Shown here piece after piece: positions 49,979 through 58,809 of a stretch of DNA of 64,000 nt (within the stretch, counting starts at the first letter, position 1; each line of letters opens with the position of its first letter). The DNA lies in contig NZ_JAQQFV010000006.1 of the NCBI RefSeq assembly GCF_029675105.1, positions 432,514 to 496,513 on the forward strand, written 5' to 3'. A program made the position numbers and the translations under genes. The notes beneath the pieces are model-generated. The model ran no database searches. It worked only from the letters and a program-made list of their open reading frames with translations, and was not told the DNA's origin. The stretch comes from Nocardia anocheti. GTDB taxonomy: Bacteria; Actinomycetota; Actinomycetes; Mycobacteriales; Mycobacteriaceae.

Positions 49979-51841
49979 TCAGTAGTTGCTCGCGTTGCCC
50001 GACAACGTCCGCAGCGCGGCGTCCATCTGCGCGTAGGCGCTGGCCGCGAGCCGCTGCAACAGTGCCAGTTTGAGCTGCGGATGCTCGGCGGCCAGCGCGT
50101 CGAAGGCGGCCGGGCTCAGCACCGCCACCCGCACCGTGGTCTCGGTGACGACATCGTTGACGAACGGCTCCCCGAGCAGCAGCGGGATCTCCCCGAACGA
50201 CATCCCCGCCGACAGCGTCACCAGCCGGTGCGCCCGCCCGTCGGTACCCGCGAAGGTCATCCGCACCCGTCCGTCCAGGATCAGATACAACCCCGACCGC
50301 GCGTCACCGCGTTCGGCGACCACCTCGCCGCGTGCCAGCGTGCGGCACTGGAAGTCGGGGACGAGCCGGTCCCGGTCGTCCTCGTCGAGTCCGGCCAGGA
50401 GCGGATGCTCCGCGAGGGTGAGCGAGCGGCGCACCGGCGCCCCGGCGGGCCGGTGCCGGTCCAGCACGATGTCCTCGCACCATTCGGTCGCGGTGTCACG
50501 GTCGATGAACACCCGCCCGCGCGGGTCCTTGGGATCGAGGCTCGACACCTCGTGCCCGAGCTTGGCCTCGGGGTCGACCAACGCCACCCGGGTGTCCCCG
50601 CGCACCAGCGCGGCCTGCAAGCTCTCCAGCATCTCGCGCGCCACGTCGCTCACCTCGCCGACCCGACGCAGGTCGATCACCACCGCGTCGAGCGTGCCGA
50701 TCTTGCCCTCGATGGCCCGCACGGCCCGTTCCGCACCGGAGAACAGCAGGTCACCATGCAGTTCGTAGACCCGGGCCCGCTCGCCGTGCGCGTCGAGCAC
50801 CCGGGTGTCGGCAGGGCTGCGCCGCAGTCGCGAGGGCACCTGCGCCACCGAATAGTCGGCGCGGATCGCGGTGCGCGCCGAGCGGGTCACATGGCAGAAG
50901 TGCAGTTCCAGCCGACGCGACAGCTCCCGACAGGCGGCCACCCCGCGCACGCTGTTGCCGTGCGCGTCCAGCCGCGGCGAGTACACCGAGATCCCCAGCT
51001 GCCCCGGCAGCACCGCGATGATCCCGCCGCCGACCCCGCTCTTGGCGGGCAGCCCCACCGTGGTCACCCAGTCACCGGCCGCGTTGTACATGCCGCAGGT
51101 GGTCATCACGCTGAGCACCCGCTCGGTCATCGGCGCCGACAGCGCCCGCTCCCTGGTCCTCGGGTTCACCCCGTTGTCGGCCAGCGTCGCCGCCATCACC
51201 GCCAGGTCCTCGCAGGTCACCTCCAGCGAGCACTGCCGGAAGTACCGGTCGACCGCGTCGTCGGGGTCCACGTCGAGGATGCCGACCGAGCGCAGCATGT
51301 ACCCGATCGCTCGATTGCGATACCCCGTGCGCGCCTCCGACTCGTACACCGCCGGGTCCATCCGCAGTTCCCGCCCGGCGAAGCGGGAGTAGCAGCGCCG
51401 CACCCGCTCGAACTTCTCCTGCGCGTCGCGCCCGTGGATCAGCGAGGCCGCCGTGATCGCCCCGGAATTGATCATCGGATTGCTCGGCCGCTGTGTATCG
51501 GGCTCCAGGCTGATCTCGTTGAACGGCTCACCCGAGGGCTCGACGTCGATGTGCGCGGCGACCCCGTCGATACCGTTGTCGGCCAGCGCCAAGGCGTAGG
51601 TGAACGGCTTGGAGATCGACTGGATGGTGAACCCGGTCCCGGTCTCGCCCACCCGGTAGACCAGCCCGTCAGCGGTGGCCAGACACAACCCGAACCCGTC
51701 GGGGTCGACCGCGGCCAGCTCGGGAATGTAGTCGGCCGGTGCGCCCGAGGTGTCGGCCCGGCAGGCCGCGTAGACCTCGTCGAGCATCCCCGCCACCACA
51801 CCCGGGTCGATCGTGCGCGCAACACCGTCCGGTTCGGCCAC
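49979..51841 (-). CDS. glsA: glutaminase A fused to STAS and cyclic-nucleotide-binding domains
   Basis: The 620-residue three-module protein has an N-terminal serine-type glutaminase (about 15-320) with nucleophile motif SISK and conserved NPMINSGAI, YNAAGDW and SGVGGGI. A STAS/anti-sigma-antagonist-like domain follows (about 365-465, VVIDLRRVGEVSD), then a CAP_ED cNMP-binding domain (about 490-605, GLYLILDGRVRM ... GMSFGEIPLLLG). It converts Gln to Glu and NH3, presumably under nucleotide or partner control. GTG 51841 has TACAGT 6 nt upstream and is leaderless; longer starts are rejected. Confidence 0.9.
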   Translation of the reverse strand: MAEPDGVARTIDPGVVAGMLDEVYAACRADTSGAPADYIPELAAVDPDGFGLCLATADGLVYRVGETGTGFTIQSISKPFTYALALADNGIDGVAAHIDVEPSGEPFNEISLEPDTQRPSNPMINSGAITAASLIHGRDAQEKFERVRRCYSRFAGRELRMDPAVYESEARTGYRNRAIGYMLRSVGILDVDPDDAVDRYFRQCSLEVTCEDLAVMAATLADNGVNPRTRERALSAPMTERVLSVMTTCGMYNAAGDWVTTVGLPAKSGVGGGIIAVLPGQLGISVYSPRLDAHGNSVRGVAACRELSRRLELHFCHVTRSARTAIRADYSVAQVPSRLRRSPADTRVLDAHGERARVYELHGDLLFSGAERAVRAIEGKIGTLDAVVIDLRRVGEVSDVAREMLESLQAALVRGDTRVALVDPEAKLGHEVSSLDPKDPRGRVFIDRDTATEWCEDIVLDRHRPAGAPVRRSLTLAEHPLLAGLDEDDRDRLVPDFQCRTLARGEVVAERGDARSGLYLILDGRVRMTFAGTDGRAHRLVTLSAGMSFGEIPLLLGEPFVNDVVTETTVRVAVLSPAAFDALAAEHPQLKLALLQRLAASAYAQMDAALRTLSGNASNY

Positions 51842-51847
51842 AGCGTC

Positions 51848-51853
51848 ACTGTA
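51848..51853 (-). promoter_or_regulatory. leaderless -10 hexamer of the glutaminase gene
   Basis: TACAGT on the minus strand lies 6 nt before the GTG at 51841. Confidence 0.55.
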
Positions 51854-52046
51854 GGTGGCCCCGCGCGTGCCGGACGGCGGGACGCGCGGGAGACTGTCCT
51901 CACAGCGCGCCGGGCCGCCGCGGAGAGCCGTCGTCTCCGTCCGCGCGCAGTTCAGCGGCACGACCGGGCGGGACGAGCGAGACCGGGACCACGGAAAACG
52001 GCGGCAACGGAAGGGCCCGCGAGCCGGAGCGGCTCGCGTGGACAAA

Positions 52047-52052
52047 TACACT
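52047..52052 (+). promoter_or_regulatory. -10 hexamer of dxs
   Basis: TACACT lies about 40 nt before the dxs start, giving a short leader that includes the Shine-Dalgarno sequence GGAGGGAG. Confidence 0.5.
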
Positions 52053-52091
52053 GGGCGCATCAGAGGTGTTGTCCGGAGGGAGCGAGTTCAG

Positions 52092-53984
52092 GTGGGAGTG
52101 CTGTCGCGGGTGGATTCACCCGAAGATCTGCGCCGGCTGAGCGTGCCGCAACTGCGCGAACTGGCGGAGGAGATCCGCGAGTTCCTGGTGCGGAAGGTCG
52201 CCGCTACCGGAGGACACCTCGGCCCCAACCTAGGGGTCGTCGAGCTGACCATCGCGCTACATCGTGTCTTCGATTCCCCGGCCGACCCGTTGATCTTCGA
52301 CACCGGCCACCAGGCCTACGTCCACAAGATCCTCACCGGCCGCAAGGACCGCTTCGACTCGCTGCGCACGCGCGACGGCCTGTCCGGCTACCCGAGCCGC
52401 GCCGAGAGCGAGCACGACTGGGTCGAGTCCTCGCACGCCTCGGCCGCCCTGTCCTACGCCGACGGCCTGGCCAAGGCCTTCTCGCTCACCGACCAGGACC
52501 GCACCGTCGTCGCGGTCGTCGGTGACGGCGCGCTCACCGGCGGCATGTGCTGGGAGGCGCTCAACAACATCGCCGGTGCTCCCGACCGTCCGGTGGTGGT
52601 CGTGGTCAACGACAACGGCCGCTCCTACGCGCCCACCATCGGCGGCCTGGCCGACCGGCTCACCGCCCTGCGCACCCAGCCCGCCTACGAGCACGCCCTC
52701 GACACCGGCAAACGCATCCTCAAGAGCATTCCCGCCGTGGGGGATTCGGCCTATTCGATGGTCCACGCGCTCAAGGCCGGGATCAAGGACGCGGTGAGCC
52801 CGCAGGAACTGTTCGGCGACCTGGGCATGAAGTACGTCGGCCCGGTCGACGGCCACGATCTCGTCGCGCTCGAGGCGGCCATGCGCCGCGCCAAGGACTT
52901 CGGCGGCCCCGTCGTCGTGCACGTGGTCACCCGCAAGGGCAACGGCTACGAGCACGCCGAGAACCACGTCGCCGACCAGATGCACGCCTGCGACCCGATC
53001 GACCCGCTCACCGGCCGCCCGCTGGCGGGCAAGAAGGCCAAGGGCTGGACCGCGGTGTTCTCCGAGGAACTCGTCGAGCACGCCGCGCGCCGCGACGACA
53101 TCGTCGCCATCACCGCCGCCATGCCCGGCCCCACCGGCCTGGCCGCCTTCGGCGAACGCTTCCCCGCGCGCATGTTCGATGTCGGCATCGCTGAACAGCA
53201 CGCGATGACCTCCGCCGCGGGCCTGGCCCTGGGTGGCATGCACCCGGTCGTCGCGATCTACTCGACCTTCCTCAACCGTGCCTTCGACCAACTGCTCATG
53301 GATGTGGCCCTGCTGAAGCAGCCGGTCACGGTCGTGCTGGACCGCGCGGGCGTCACCGGCCCCGACGGCGCCAGCCACAACGGCATGTGGGACTTCTCCC
53401 TGCTCGGCATCGTCCCCGGCATCCGCGTCGCCGCCCCCCGCGACGGCGCCACCCTGCGCGAGGAACTCGCCGAAGCGCTCGCCGTCACCGACGGTCCCAC
53501 TGTGCTGCGTTTCCCGAAGGGCAGCGTCGCCGGGGACATCACCGCCGTCGAACGCCTCGACGGTGTCGACGTGCTGCGCTCGGCCGTCCCCGGCGGTGGG
53601 TCCGCGCAGTCCCAGCACGGTGACGTCCTGCTCGTCGCCGTCGGCCCGTTCGCCGAGACGGCCATGGCGGTCGCCGAACTGCTGGCGCCGCAGGACATCT
53701 CGGTCACCGTGGTCGACCCGCGCTGGGTCCTGCCGGTCTCCGACACCCTGGTCAAGCTCGCCGAGAACTACCGTCTCGTCGTCACCGTCGAGGACGGCGG
53801 CCTGCACGGCGGCATCGGCTCGACCATCTCGGCCCGCCTGCGCGAGGCCGGTCTGGACGTGCCCACCCGCAATCTCGGTGTGCCGCAACAGTTCCTGGAC
53901 CACGCCTCCCGCACCGAGATCCTCGAGGAACTCGGCCTCACCGCCGAGACCATCGCCCAGCGGGTCGGCGGCTGGCTCCGGTAA
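52092..53984 (+). CDS. dxs: 1-deoxy-D-xylulose-5-phosphate synthase
   Basis: The 630-residue thiamine-diphosphate enzyme condenses pyruvate and glyceraldehyde-3-phosphate, the entry step of the MEP isoprenoid pathway. Motifs: GGHLGPNLGVVELT near the N-terminus, the ThDP site GDGALTGGMCWEALNN, the catalytic-domain AEQHAMTSAAGLA, and the C-terminal transketolase domain (RWVLPV). Length is typical. GTG 52092 has GGAGGGAG upstream; a second GTG two codons later is possible. It is divergent from the glutaminase gene (Rv2682c counterpart). Confidence 0.96.
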   Translation: MGVLSRVDSPEDLRRLSVPQLRELAEEIREFLVRKVAATGGHLGPNLGVVELTIALHRVFDSPADPLIFDTGHQAYVHKILTGRKDRFDSLRTRDGLSGYPSRAESEHDWVESSHASAALSYADGLAKAFSLTDQDRTVVAVVGDGALTGGMCWEALNNIAGAPDRPVVVVVNDNGRSYAPTIGGLADRLTALRTQPAYEHALDTGKRILKSIPAVGDSAYSMVHALKAGIKDAVSPQELFGDLGMKYVGPVDGHDLVALEAAMRRAKDFGGPVVVHVVTRKGNGYEHAENHVADQMHACDPIDPLTGRPLAGKKAKGWTAVFSEELVEHAARRDDIVAITAAMPGPTGLAAFGERFPARMFDVGIAEQHAMTSAAGLALGGMHPVVAIYSTFLNRAFDQLLMDVALLKQPVTVVLDRAGVTGPDGASHNGMWDFSLLGIVPGIRVAAPRDGATLREELAEALAVTDGPTVLRFPKGSVAGDITAVERLDGVDVLRSAVPGGGSAQSQHGDVLLVAVGPFAETAMAVAELLAPQDISVTVVDPRWVLPVSDTLVKLAENYRLVVTVEDGGLHGGIGSTISARLREAGLDVPTRNLGVPQQFLDHASRTEILEELGLTAETIAQRVGGWLR

Positions 53985-54007
53985 CCCTGCCGTCCCGAGG
54001 GATGGGC

Positions 54008-54847
54008 CTAGCCGAGGGGACGCCGGGCCACCACCGCGAAGTTCAGCGGGATCCGTGGCTTGCCCTCCGGCAGGGTCCAGCCCTGCGGGCAGGGGACCAG
54101 TTCGTCGAACGGGCGCCAGTCCATGTAGGGCAATTCCGCCAGCGCCTCGATCGCCAGCCCGGCGCCAACCAGCGCCCCGACGACCTCCCCCAGGTCGTGG
54201 CGCCACTCATGGTTCGTGGTGTGGGTGATGGTCCCCGACGAATCCTCGGTGTAGGTCCCCGAATCCGAATACGTGCGCACCCCGCCACCGGCCAGGTAGT
54301 CGTCGGTGACCTCCCACGGAGTGAAATCCAGCGCACCCAGGATCGGATGGTCATCGCGCACGAGGAACACCCCGCCCGGCGCGAGCAGGTCGTGAATCGA
54401 GCGCGCCCACATCGTCAGCTCGGGCAGCCACACGATCGTGCCCGCACTCGTCACCACCACATCGAAGTGCCGCTCGATCACCGAGGACGCGAACCGCGCG
54501 TCCCCCTCCACCCAGCCGATGTCGCGCCCGTCGGCCGCCGCGATCCGCGCCGCGTGCCGCAGCGAATTCGGCGAAAGATCCAGCCCGTGCACCTCGACCG
54601 CCCCCAACCGGGCCCACGACACGGTGTCGGTCCCGATATGACACTGCAGATGCAGCAGCGACCGTCCGGCGATCCCGCCCGCAGGTAGGTGCGGCGTCAG
54701 CACCGCCAGGTCATTGCGCACCACCGACGATATGGCCCTCGGGTCACCCAGGAAGGCGTCCACGTCGTACATCCGCGACCGCGCGTGCACCTCGGCCCGG
54801 TCGTCCCAGTTCGCGCGATTGGCGGCGATCGCCTCGACTTCGGACAC
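54008..54847 (-). CDS. class I SAM-dependent methyltransferase
   Basis: The 279-residue protein has a conserved N-terminal NRANWDDRAEVHARS block and a Methyltransf_11/25 core (LLHLQCHIGTDTVSWARLGA as motif I, GLDLSPNSL as motif II). LLHLQCHIGTDT is a recurring variant of motif I in a family acting on small molecules; the substrate is unknown. GTG 54847 follows GAAGGAG. It converges with dxs over 23 bp. Confidence 0.87.
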   Translation of the reverse strand: MSEVEAIAANRANWDDRAEVHARSRMYDVDAFLGDPRAISSVVRNDLAVLTPHLPAGGIAGRSLLHLQCHIGTDTVSWARLGAVEVHGLDLSPNSLRHAARIAAADGRDIGWVEGDARFASSVIERHFDVVVTSAGTIVWLPELTMWARSIHDLLAPGGVFLVRDDHPILGALDFTPWEVTDDYLAGGGVRTYSDSGTYTEDSSGTITHTTNHEWRHDLGEVVGALVGAGLAIEALAELPYMDWRPFDELVPCPQGWTLPEGKPRIPLNFAVVARRPLG

Positions 54848-54976
54848 AGCGAATCTCCTTCGACGGCAACACGGCGAGCCCCACGCTAGTTCCGGGCCGC
54901 TCCAGCGTCGACGGATTTTCCCCGCCCTCAGCGATCCGGCCGATCCCGCCCGAGCGGCGGCGGGACCAGCCGCCTG

Positions 54977-55738
54977 CTACCGGTACGACGGCTCGTTGTC
55001 CTCGCGATAGATCGCGATGGCCGACTTCATCACCCGCACCAGCGCCTGCCGCACCTGCGCGGTATCGGCGGGCCGCGCCTCGACCATCGATCCCCGCTCG
55101 GTCACCAGGTAGCGGCCATCCGGGAAATCCATCACGTGGAAGCCCTGGCCCGGTTCCGGCCGATTGTCCACCGCCGCACCCGGATACCCGGCCACATACA
55201 CCAGCGTCGAGCGCGGCCGCCCGAAGAACGCGTCGGCCTTCTGCCGCGGAGTGCGCCGATCCGCCGCCCACGGGTCGTACGGCGTCTCCTCGTCCAACTC
55301 GTCGGTGTTCATCGTGAACACGTCCCCTGAGCCCGCCGCCGCCCGCGGCAACCGCGCCATCAGCTTCTCCGGCACCGCCGCGGTCTCGAGCAAAGTCATC
55401 CGGATGTCACCACCGTCGCGATCCACCGGCACCCGCTGCTGTTCGACCAGCACCGCCGACTGCTCGTGCACCGCCGCGAACGACCGCAGCTTCTCCCGGT
55501 CGCCGTACCCGGCCAGCTCGAAACGCGCCTCCGGCGCCAACAGGATCCGCAACGCGGTCTCCATCGACGCGTCCCACAGCGGCAAGATCCGCTGCGCCTC
55601 CTGCTGCCACTGCCGGTCGTAATCGTCGACCGTTTCCGCCTCGGTGTAAGTCTGCAACGGGTACGGCAGCACATCGCGCTGCACCGACCGCATCAGCACC
55701 GTGAACCCCAGCGGGCTGAACTGCCACTGCCCGCTCAT
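54977..55738 (-). CDS. ESX secretion-associated protein EspG
   Basis: The 253-residue protein is EspG-like: WQFSPLGFTVLMRS at the start, a central beta-sheet region with GGDIRMTLLETA and DVFTMNTDELDEETPYDP, and a C-terminal helical part. EspG proteins are cytosolic chaperones that bind the helical tip of PPE-type type VII substrates. The start overlaps the preceding gene by 4 bp, so the PPE-like protein encoded there is the likely client. It is the last gene of a four-gene minus-strand operon. Confidence 0.85.
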   Translation of the reverse strand: MSGQWQFSPLGFTVLMRSVQRDVLPYPLQTYTEAETVDDYDRQWQQEAQRILPLWDASMETALRILLAPEARFELAGYGDREKLRSFAAVHEQSAVLVEQQRVPVDRDGGDIRMTLLETAAVPEKLMARLPRAAAGSGDVFTMNTDELDEETPYDPWAADRRTPRQKADAFFGRPRSTLVYVAGYPGAAVDNRPEPGQGFHVMDFPDGRYLVTERGSMVEARPADTAQVRQALVRVMKSAIAIYREDNEPSYR

Positions 55739-57012
55739 TCGCCGATCACCGGCGGCACCGTCCTCGCCCGCTGGTCCTCCGACAGCCCGGTCAATTCCTC
55801 ACCGTGCTGCTGGTTGATCAGGTAGTCCTTGGTACCGACCTCATTGTCGTCGTCGCCCTTGCCACGCGCGCCGCCCGCACCCATACCGCCCATGCCCGCC
55901 ATCCCGTTGCGGCCCGCGCTCCCGGCACTCGTGCCCGCACCGGCCCCGTTCGGCTTGCCGGTGCCACCGGGCGACCCCGGCTGCGTCGCACCCGGCGTGC
56001 CACCGCCCGGCGTCCCGCCGCCGGGCGACCCACCGGTGGGCAGTCCGCTGGTCCCCGCGGGTTGCGTGCCCGCGGGCGTGGTCCCCGGCGTGGTGGGCGT
56101 CGTCGGAGTGGTCGGCGTCTCCGGCGTGGTGGTGGCCGGAATCGTGCTCGACGGCGAGGTGTCGTCGTCGTTGTCGTCCCCGTCGTCGGCCGGGTCTTCG
56201 GTGGTGGGCTGCTCGGTCGACGGCTGCTGCGTGGTGGGTTGCTGCGTCGTCGGCTGCTGGGTGGTCGGCTTGTTCGTCGACCCCTCCGGCTTCGTCCCTC
56301 CACCCGGCGTGTCGGTGTCCTTGTTGACCGGGTTGTACGGCTGCGGCACCTTCGGCACCTGCGTATCGGCCTCCCCGACCGCCTTGTAGAACACCCCCCG
56401 AACCACTTCCGCCCCTTCGGCTTTCGCGGTCTCCTCGTTGTGGCTGTCCATCTTCCAGGTGGGACCGGGAACGTAGCTCAGGACCTTGCTCGTCGTGGAA
56501 CTCTCGTGCGGCTGCACCCGATCCTTGGTGACCTGTGCCGCCGACTTCACCAGCTTCACCTTCTCGGCGACCATCTGCGCCGAGGTCAGCAGACTCCCGG
56601 ACTTCTCCACGTACTGCGAGATCCCCTCACCCGCGCTGGCCGCCGCGTTCCCGCTCCACTTCTCCGCAATCGCCTTGCTGATCTCCGCGTCGTAGGTCTT
56701 GAACCCGGTCTCGAGCTGATTGCGCAGCGACTCCCACCGCGTATGCAAGGTGGTGATGTCCGCGACGTTCATCGCCTGCACGCGCTCGTAGAGGTCCGAC
56801 ATGGTGCTCGGCTCTTCGTAATCGGTCACCTGCGAGCCCTGATACTCCCCGTCGAACCCGTTCTTCAAGTCCGCCAGCCGATTCCGCGCGATCGTCGCAT
56901 CCGGACTCTCATCGGTCGACCGCTCCGGTTTCGTTCCGTTCGCATACGACGACAAGCCCGCGTAGGCGCCGCCGACCACCGCGGCGGCGGCGAGAATTGC
57001 GGGAAGAGCCAT
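55735..57012 (-). CDS. PPE-like type VII substrate candidate with Pro/Thr/Gly-rich region
   Basis: The 425-residue protein has an N-terminal hydrophobic segment (about 3-22), a helical WXG/PPE-like domain (about 65-170; KWSGNAAASAGEGISQY is the WxG turn), a long low-complexity part (about 220-385) with four TTQQP-type repeats and acidic and Gly-rich stretches, and a conserved C-terminal block (from YLINQQHGEELTG). The architecture fits an ESX-secreted, wall-spanning protein. The ATG at 57012 overlaps the upstream stop (TGATG); it overlaps espG by 4 bp. Confidence 0.72.
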   Translation of the reverse strand: MALPAILAAAAVVGGAYAGLSSYANGTKPERSTDESPDATIARNRLADLKNGFDGEYQGSQVTDYEEPSTMSDLYERVQAMNVADITTLHTRWESLRNQLETGFKTYDAEISKAIAEKWSGNAAASAGEGISQYVEKSGSLLTSAQMVAEKVKLVKSAAQVTKDRVQPHESSTTSKVLSYVPGPTWKMDSHNEETAKAEGAEVVRGVFYKAVGEADTQVPKVPQPYNPVNKDTDTPGGGTKPEGSTNKPTTQQPTTQQPTTQQPSTEQPTTEDPADDGDDNDDDTSPSSTIPATTTPETPTTPTTPTTPGTTPAGTQPAGTSGLPTGGSPGGGTPGGGTPGATQPGSPGGTGKPNGAGAGTSAGSAGRNGMAGMGGMGAGGARGKGDDDNEVGTKDYLINQQHGEELTGLSEDQRARTVPPVIGE

Positions 57013-57407
57013 CACTTACCCCCGTTGTCGAGATCATCGGCCTTGTTGTTCGTCGCCGCGGTTCGCGCGAGCTGCTGGTCTTCGTACTTCTTCACCGAGA
57101 TCTCGATGGTGTCGCGGATCAACTCGAGCACCTCGATATGCTCCTTGAACGCGGTATCGAAATCCCGTTCCCCACCAACAGCTTTCATGCCCAGCATCTT
57201 GGCGAGTTGATCGGAGCAGTTGAAGCGGCCGAGGCCGGTTACCTTCGACAGGTCTTGAAGCGAATTCTTCAACTGGCTGAACAGGTCGATTTGCTTGTTG
57301 CTCGCGTCTCGACAAGCCTTGGCCACCGAAGGGTCCAGATAGAGGCGGCCAGCTTTTGCCTCTTCATTCAGATACTGCCAACGGGACTTCTCATCATCTG
57401 CTGCCAC
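57012..57407 (-). CDS. small helical ESX-associated protein
   Basis: The 131-residue all-helical protein has no classical WXG motif but does have a WQYLNEEAKAGRLYLDP segment and a C-terminal helix that continues through ISVKKYEDQQ. It lies between a DUF3558 lipoprotein gene and the PPE-like gene, a combination I associate with Nocardia type VII clusters. GTG 57407 is chosen after a GGGGG tract; the open frame upstream overlaps the lipoprotein gene and is spurious. Possible heterodimer partner of the next protein. Confidence 0.65.
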   Translation of the reverse strand: MAADDEKSRWQYLNEEAKAGRLYLDPSVAKACRDASNKQIDLFSQLKNSLQDLSKVTGLGRFNCSDQLAKMLGMKAVGGERDFDTAFKEHIEVLELIRDTIEISVKKYEDQQLARTAATNNKADDLDNGGK

Positions 57408-57432
57408 GGGACCCCCCAACGATCGTTTCAGG

Positions 57433-57984
57433 TTATTTCGGGAACAACGGAACCAGCGCCTCGGCGATCGGTTCGAGCCGTTCACACGGGGGCACCAACT
57501 TTGCCTTGGTGCCGGTGTTGAGCAACGCCATCTGGACGAACCCGGTACTGGTCGAAAAGGCGATCGTGCAATCTTCGTTTGCGTCGTAGTTGCTGCCCCG
57601 GTACTGGACGCCTTCGCGGCCAGCAATAACAACGTCCTTGAACTCGATGTTTTCGGGCTTCGCCTTGATCTCGTCGATCGTGTGGATAGTCGAGTGGACG
57701 CCGACACCGTAGCTGGACGGGTAGCCCACGTCATCCCAGCGGCAGATCTTCCACCCGGGTTCCTCGGCCCCGAGGATGCCAGACCGCTTCGACGCCACGT
57801 CCAACCCCAGCCCGGTCATCGTCGACTCCGGAATCTCGGAACACGGATCCCACAACGCCGCCGTAGCCGCCGCCACATCCGTAGTCGAACTCGGCTGAGC
57901 ATTCCCCTCCTCGGTCGTCGAGCACCCCGCCACCGCGAGCACCCCACACACCACCGAAGCCACCACCACAGACCGTCGCCGCAC
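57433..57984 (-). CDS. DUF3558 domain lipoprotein
   Basis: The 183-residue protein has a signal peptide RRRSVVVASVVCGVLAVAGC with a lipobox LAVAGC, a Ser/Thr linker and the DUF3558 domain (WDPCSEIPESTM ... CRWDD). It is predicted to be anchored outside the membrane. GTG 57984 has GGAGG 6 nt upstream; an ATG at 57990 directly abuts that Shine-Dalgarno sequence and is less likely. It is the first gene of the EspG operon. Confidence 0.82.
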   Translation of the reverse strand: MRRRSVVVASVVCGVLAVAGCSTTEEGNAQPSSTTDVAAATAALWDPCSEIPESTMTGLGLDVASKRSGILGAEEPGWKICRWDDVGYPSSYGVGVHSTIHTIDEIKAKPENIEFKDVVIAGREGVQYRGSNYDANEDCTIAFSTSTGFVQMALLNTGTKAKLVPPCERLEPIAEALVPLFPK

Positions 57985-58476
57985 GAACATCCTCCGTCTC
58001 CCCGTTCCACCGGCCCAGACCCCACGGCCCCAGCCCCGAGCCACCCGAGCGCTCCCCGCACCCGACCGCCACAGATTCCGCCCACCTTACGACATCTCAC
58101 CCACCCCTGGCCGCCCTCCCCGGTAGGCCGCCGAACCGGCCTCGGGCGCTCCGTCCGAAGCGATTCGTCAACCGTCCTCCTCGCCGATCCGAGATCCTGA
58201 CCCCACCGGTCCGGTCAACGAGGACATTCGCTTCTGCATAGCCCCGTTGTCTTCATCGAAACCCTTAGACGCACCGAATCACCCCTTGGTTCCGTCGAAT
58301 TCACGACAGCGTCACACCCCACAACTTCCGCTAGGCTCGACGCTCGGCACTTCGTGCCGCAGCTCATCGACCAGCAGCCTTCAGCTGGTCGGCCAGAACG
58401 AACACCGCAGGTCGGGGGAGTGAGTGGCACCTGTCGACCGAGGGTGGCAGCACATGGATTCACCAGGGGGACCACG
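57985..58476. other. 492-bp divergent regulatory region of the type VII island
   Basis: It lies between the lipoprotein and EspC-like genes. TAGGCT at 58332-58337 is a candidate -10 toward the EspC-like gene. Short hairpins are present (CGGCAC/GTGCCG around 58345-58360 and GACCAGC/GCTGGTC just downstream), placing structure in a leader of about 130 nt. No RNA gene is recognised. Confidence 0.45.
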
Positions 58477-58809
58477 ATGACAAGCGCAGGCGGTGCCGGG
58501 GAAATCAACATCTCCCCCGACCAGATCAAAACTCACGCCGCCAACGTCGCTTCGGCCGGTTCGGGCCTGACCGAGGCCTTGGAAGCCGCACAAGCTGTCT
58601 CCGCACCGTCTGACGCGTTCGGCAAGATCTGCGCCTTCCTCGGCCCCCTGTTCGTCGACTCCGTCGAAACCGACGGCATCGACGCCATTCAGGCCGCGAT
58701 CGATTCCTTCACCACCACCAGCACCAACCTGTCCACCGTGGTCGACTCGTTCACCACCCGCGACACCACCAACGCCGCAGCCCTCAAGTCGCAGGAATCC
58801 GGACTGTAA
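58477..58809 (+). CDS. EspC-like type VII secretion target
   Basis: The 110-residue helical protein has the EspC/ESX-substrate layout: INISPDQIKTHAANVASAGS, a hinge and a second helix ending with TTRDTTNAAALKS. It is predicted to pair with the N-terminal domain of the following RHS protein for export. ATG 58477 follows AGGGGG. Its stop overlaps the RHS start by one base (TAATG), so translation is coupled. Confidence 0.82.
   Translation: MTSAGGAGEINISPDQIKTHAANVASAGSGLTEALEAAQAVSAPSDAFGKICAFLGPLFVDSVETDGIDAIQAAIDSFTTTSTNLSTVVDSFTTRDTTNAAALKSQESGL

Noticed and set aside
50081..52091. Long plus-strand frame across the glutaminase gene leading into dxs
   Set aside because: It is antisense to clear glutaminase, STAS and cNMP domains; dxs begins at GTG 52092.
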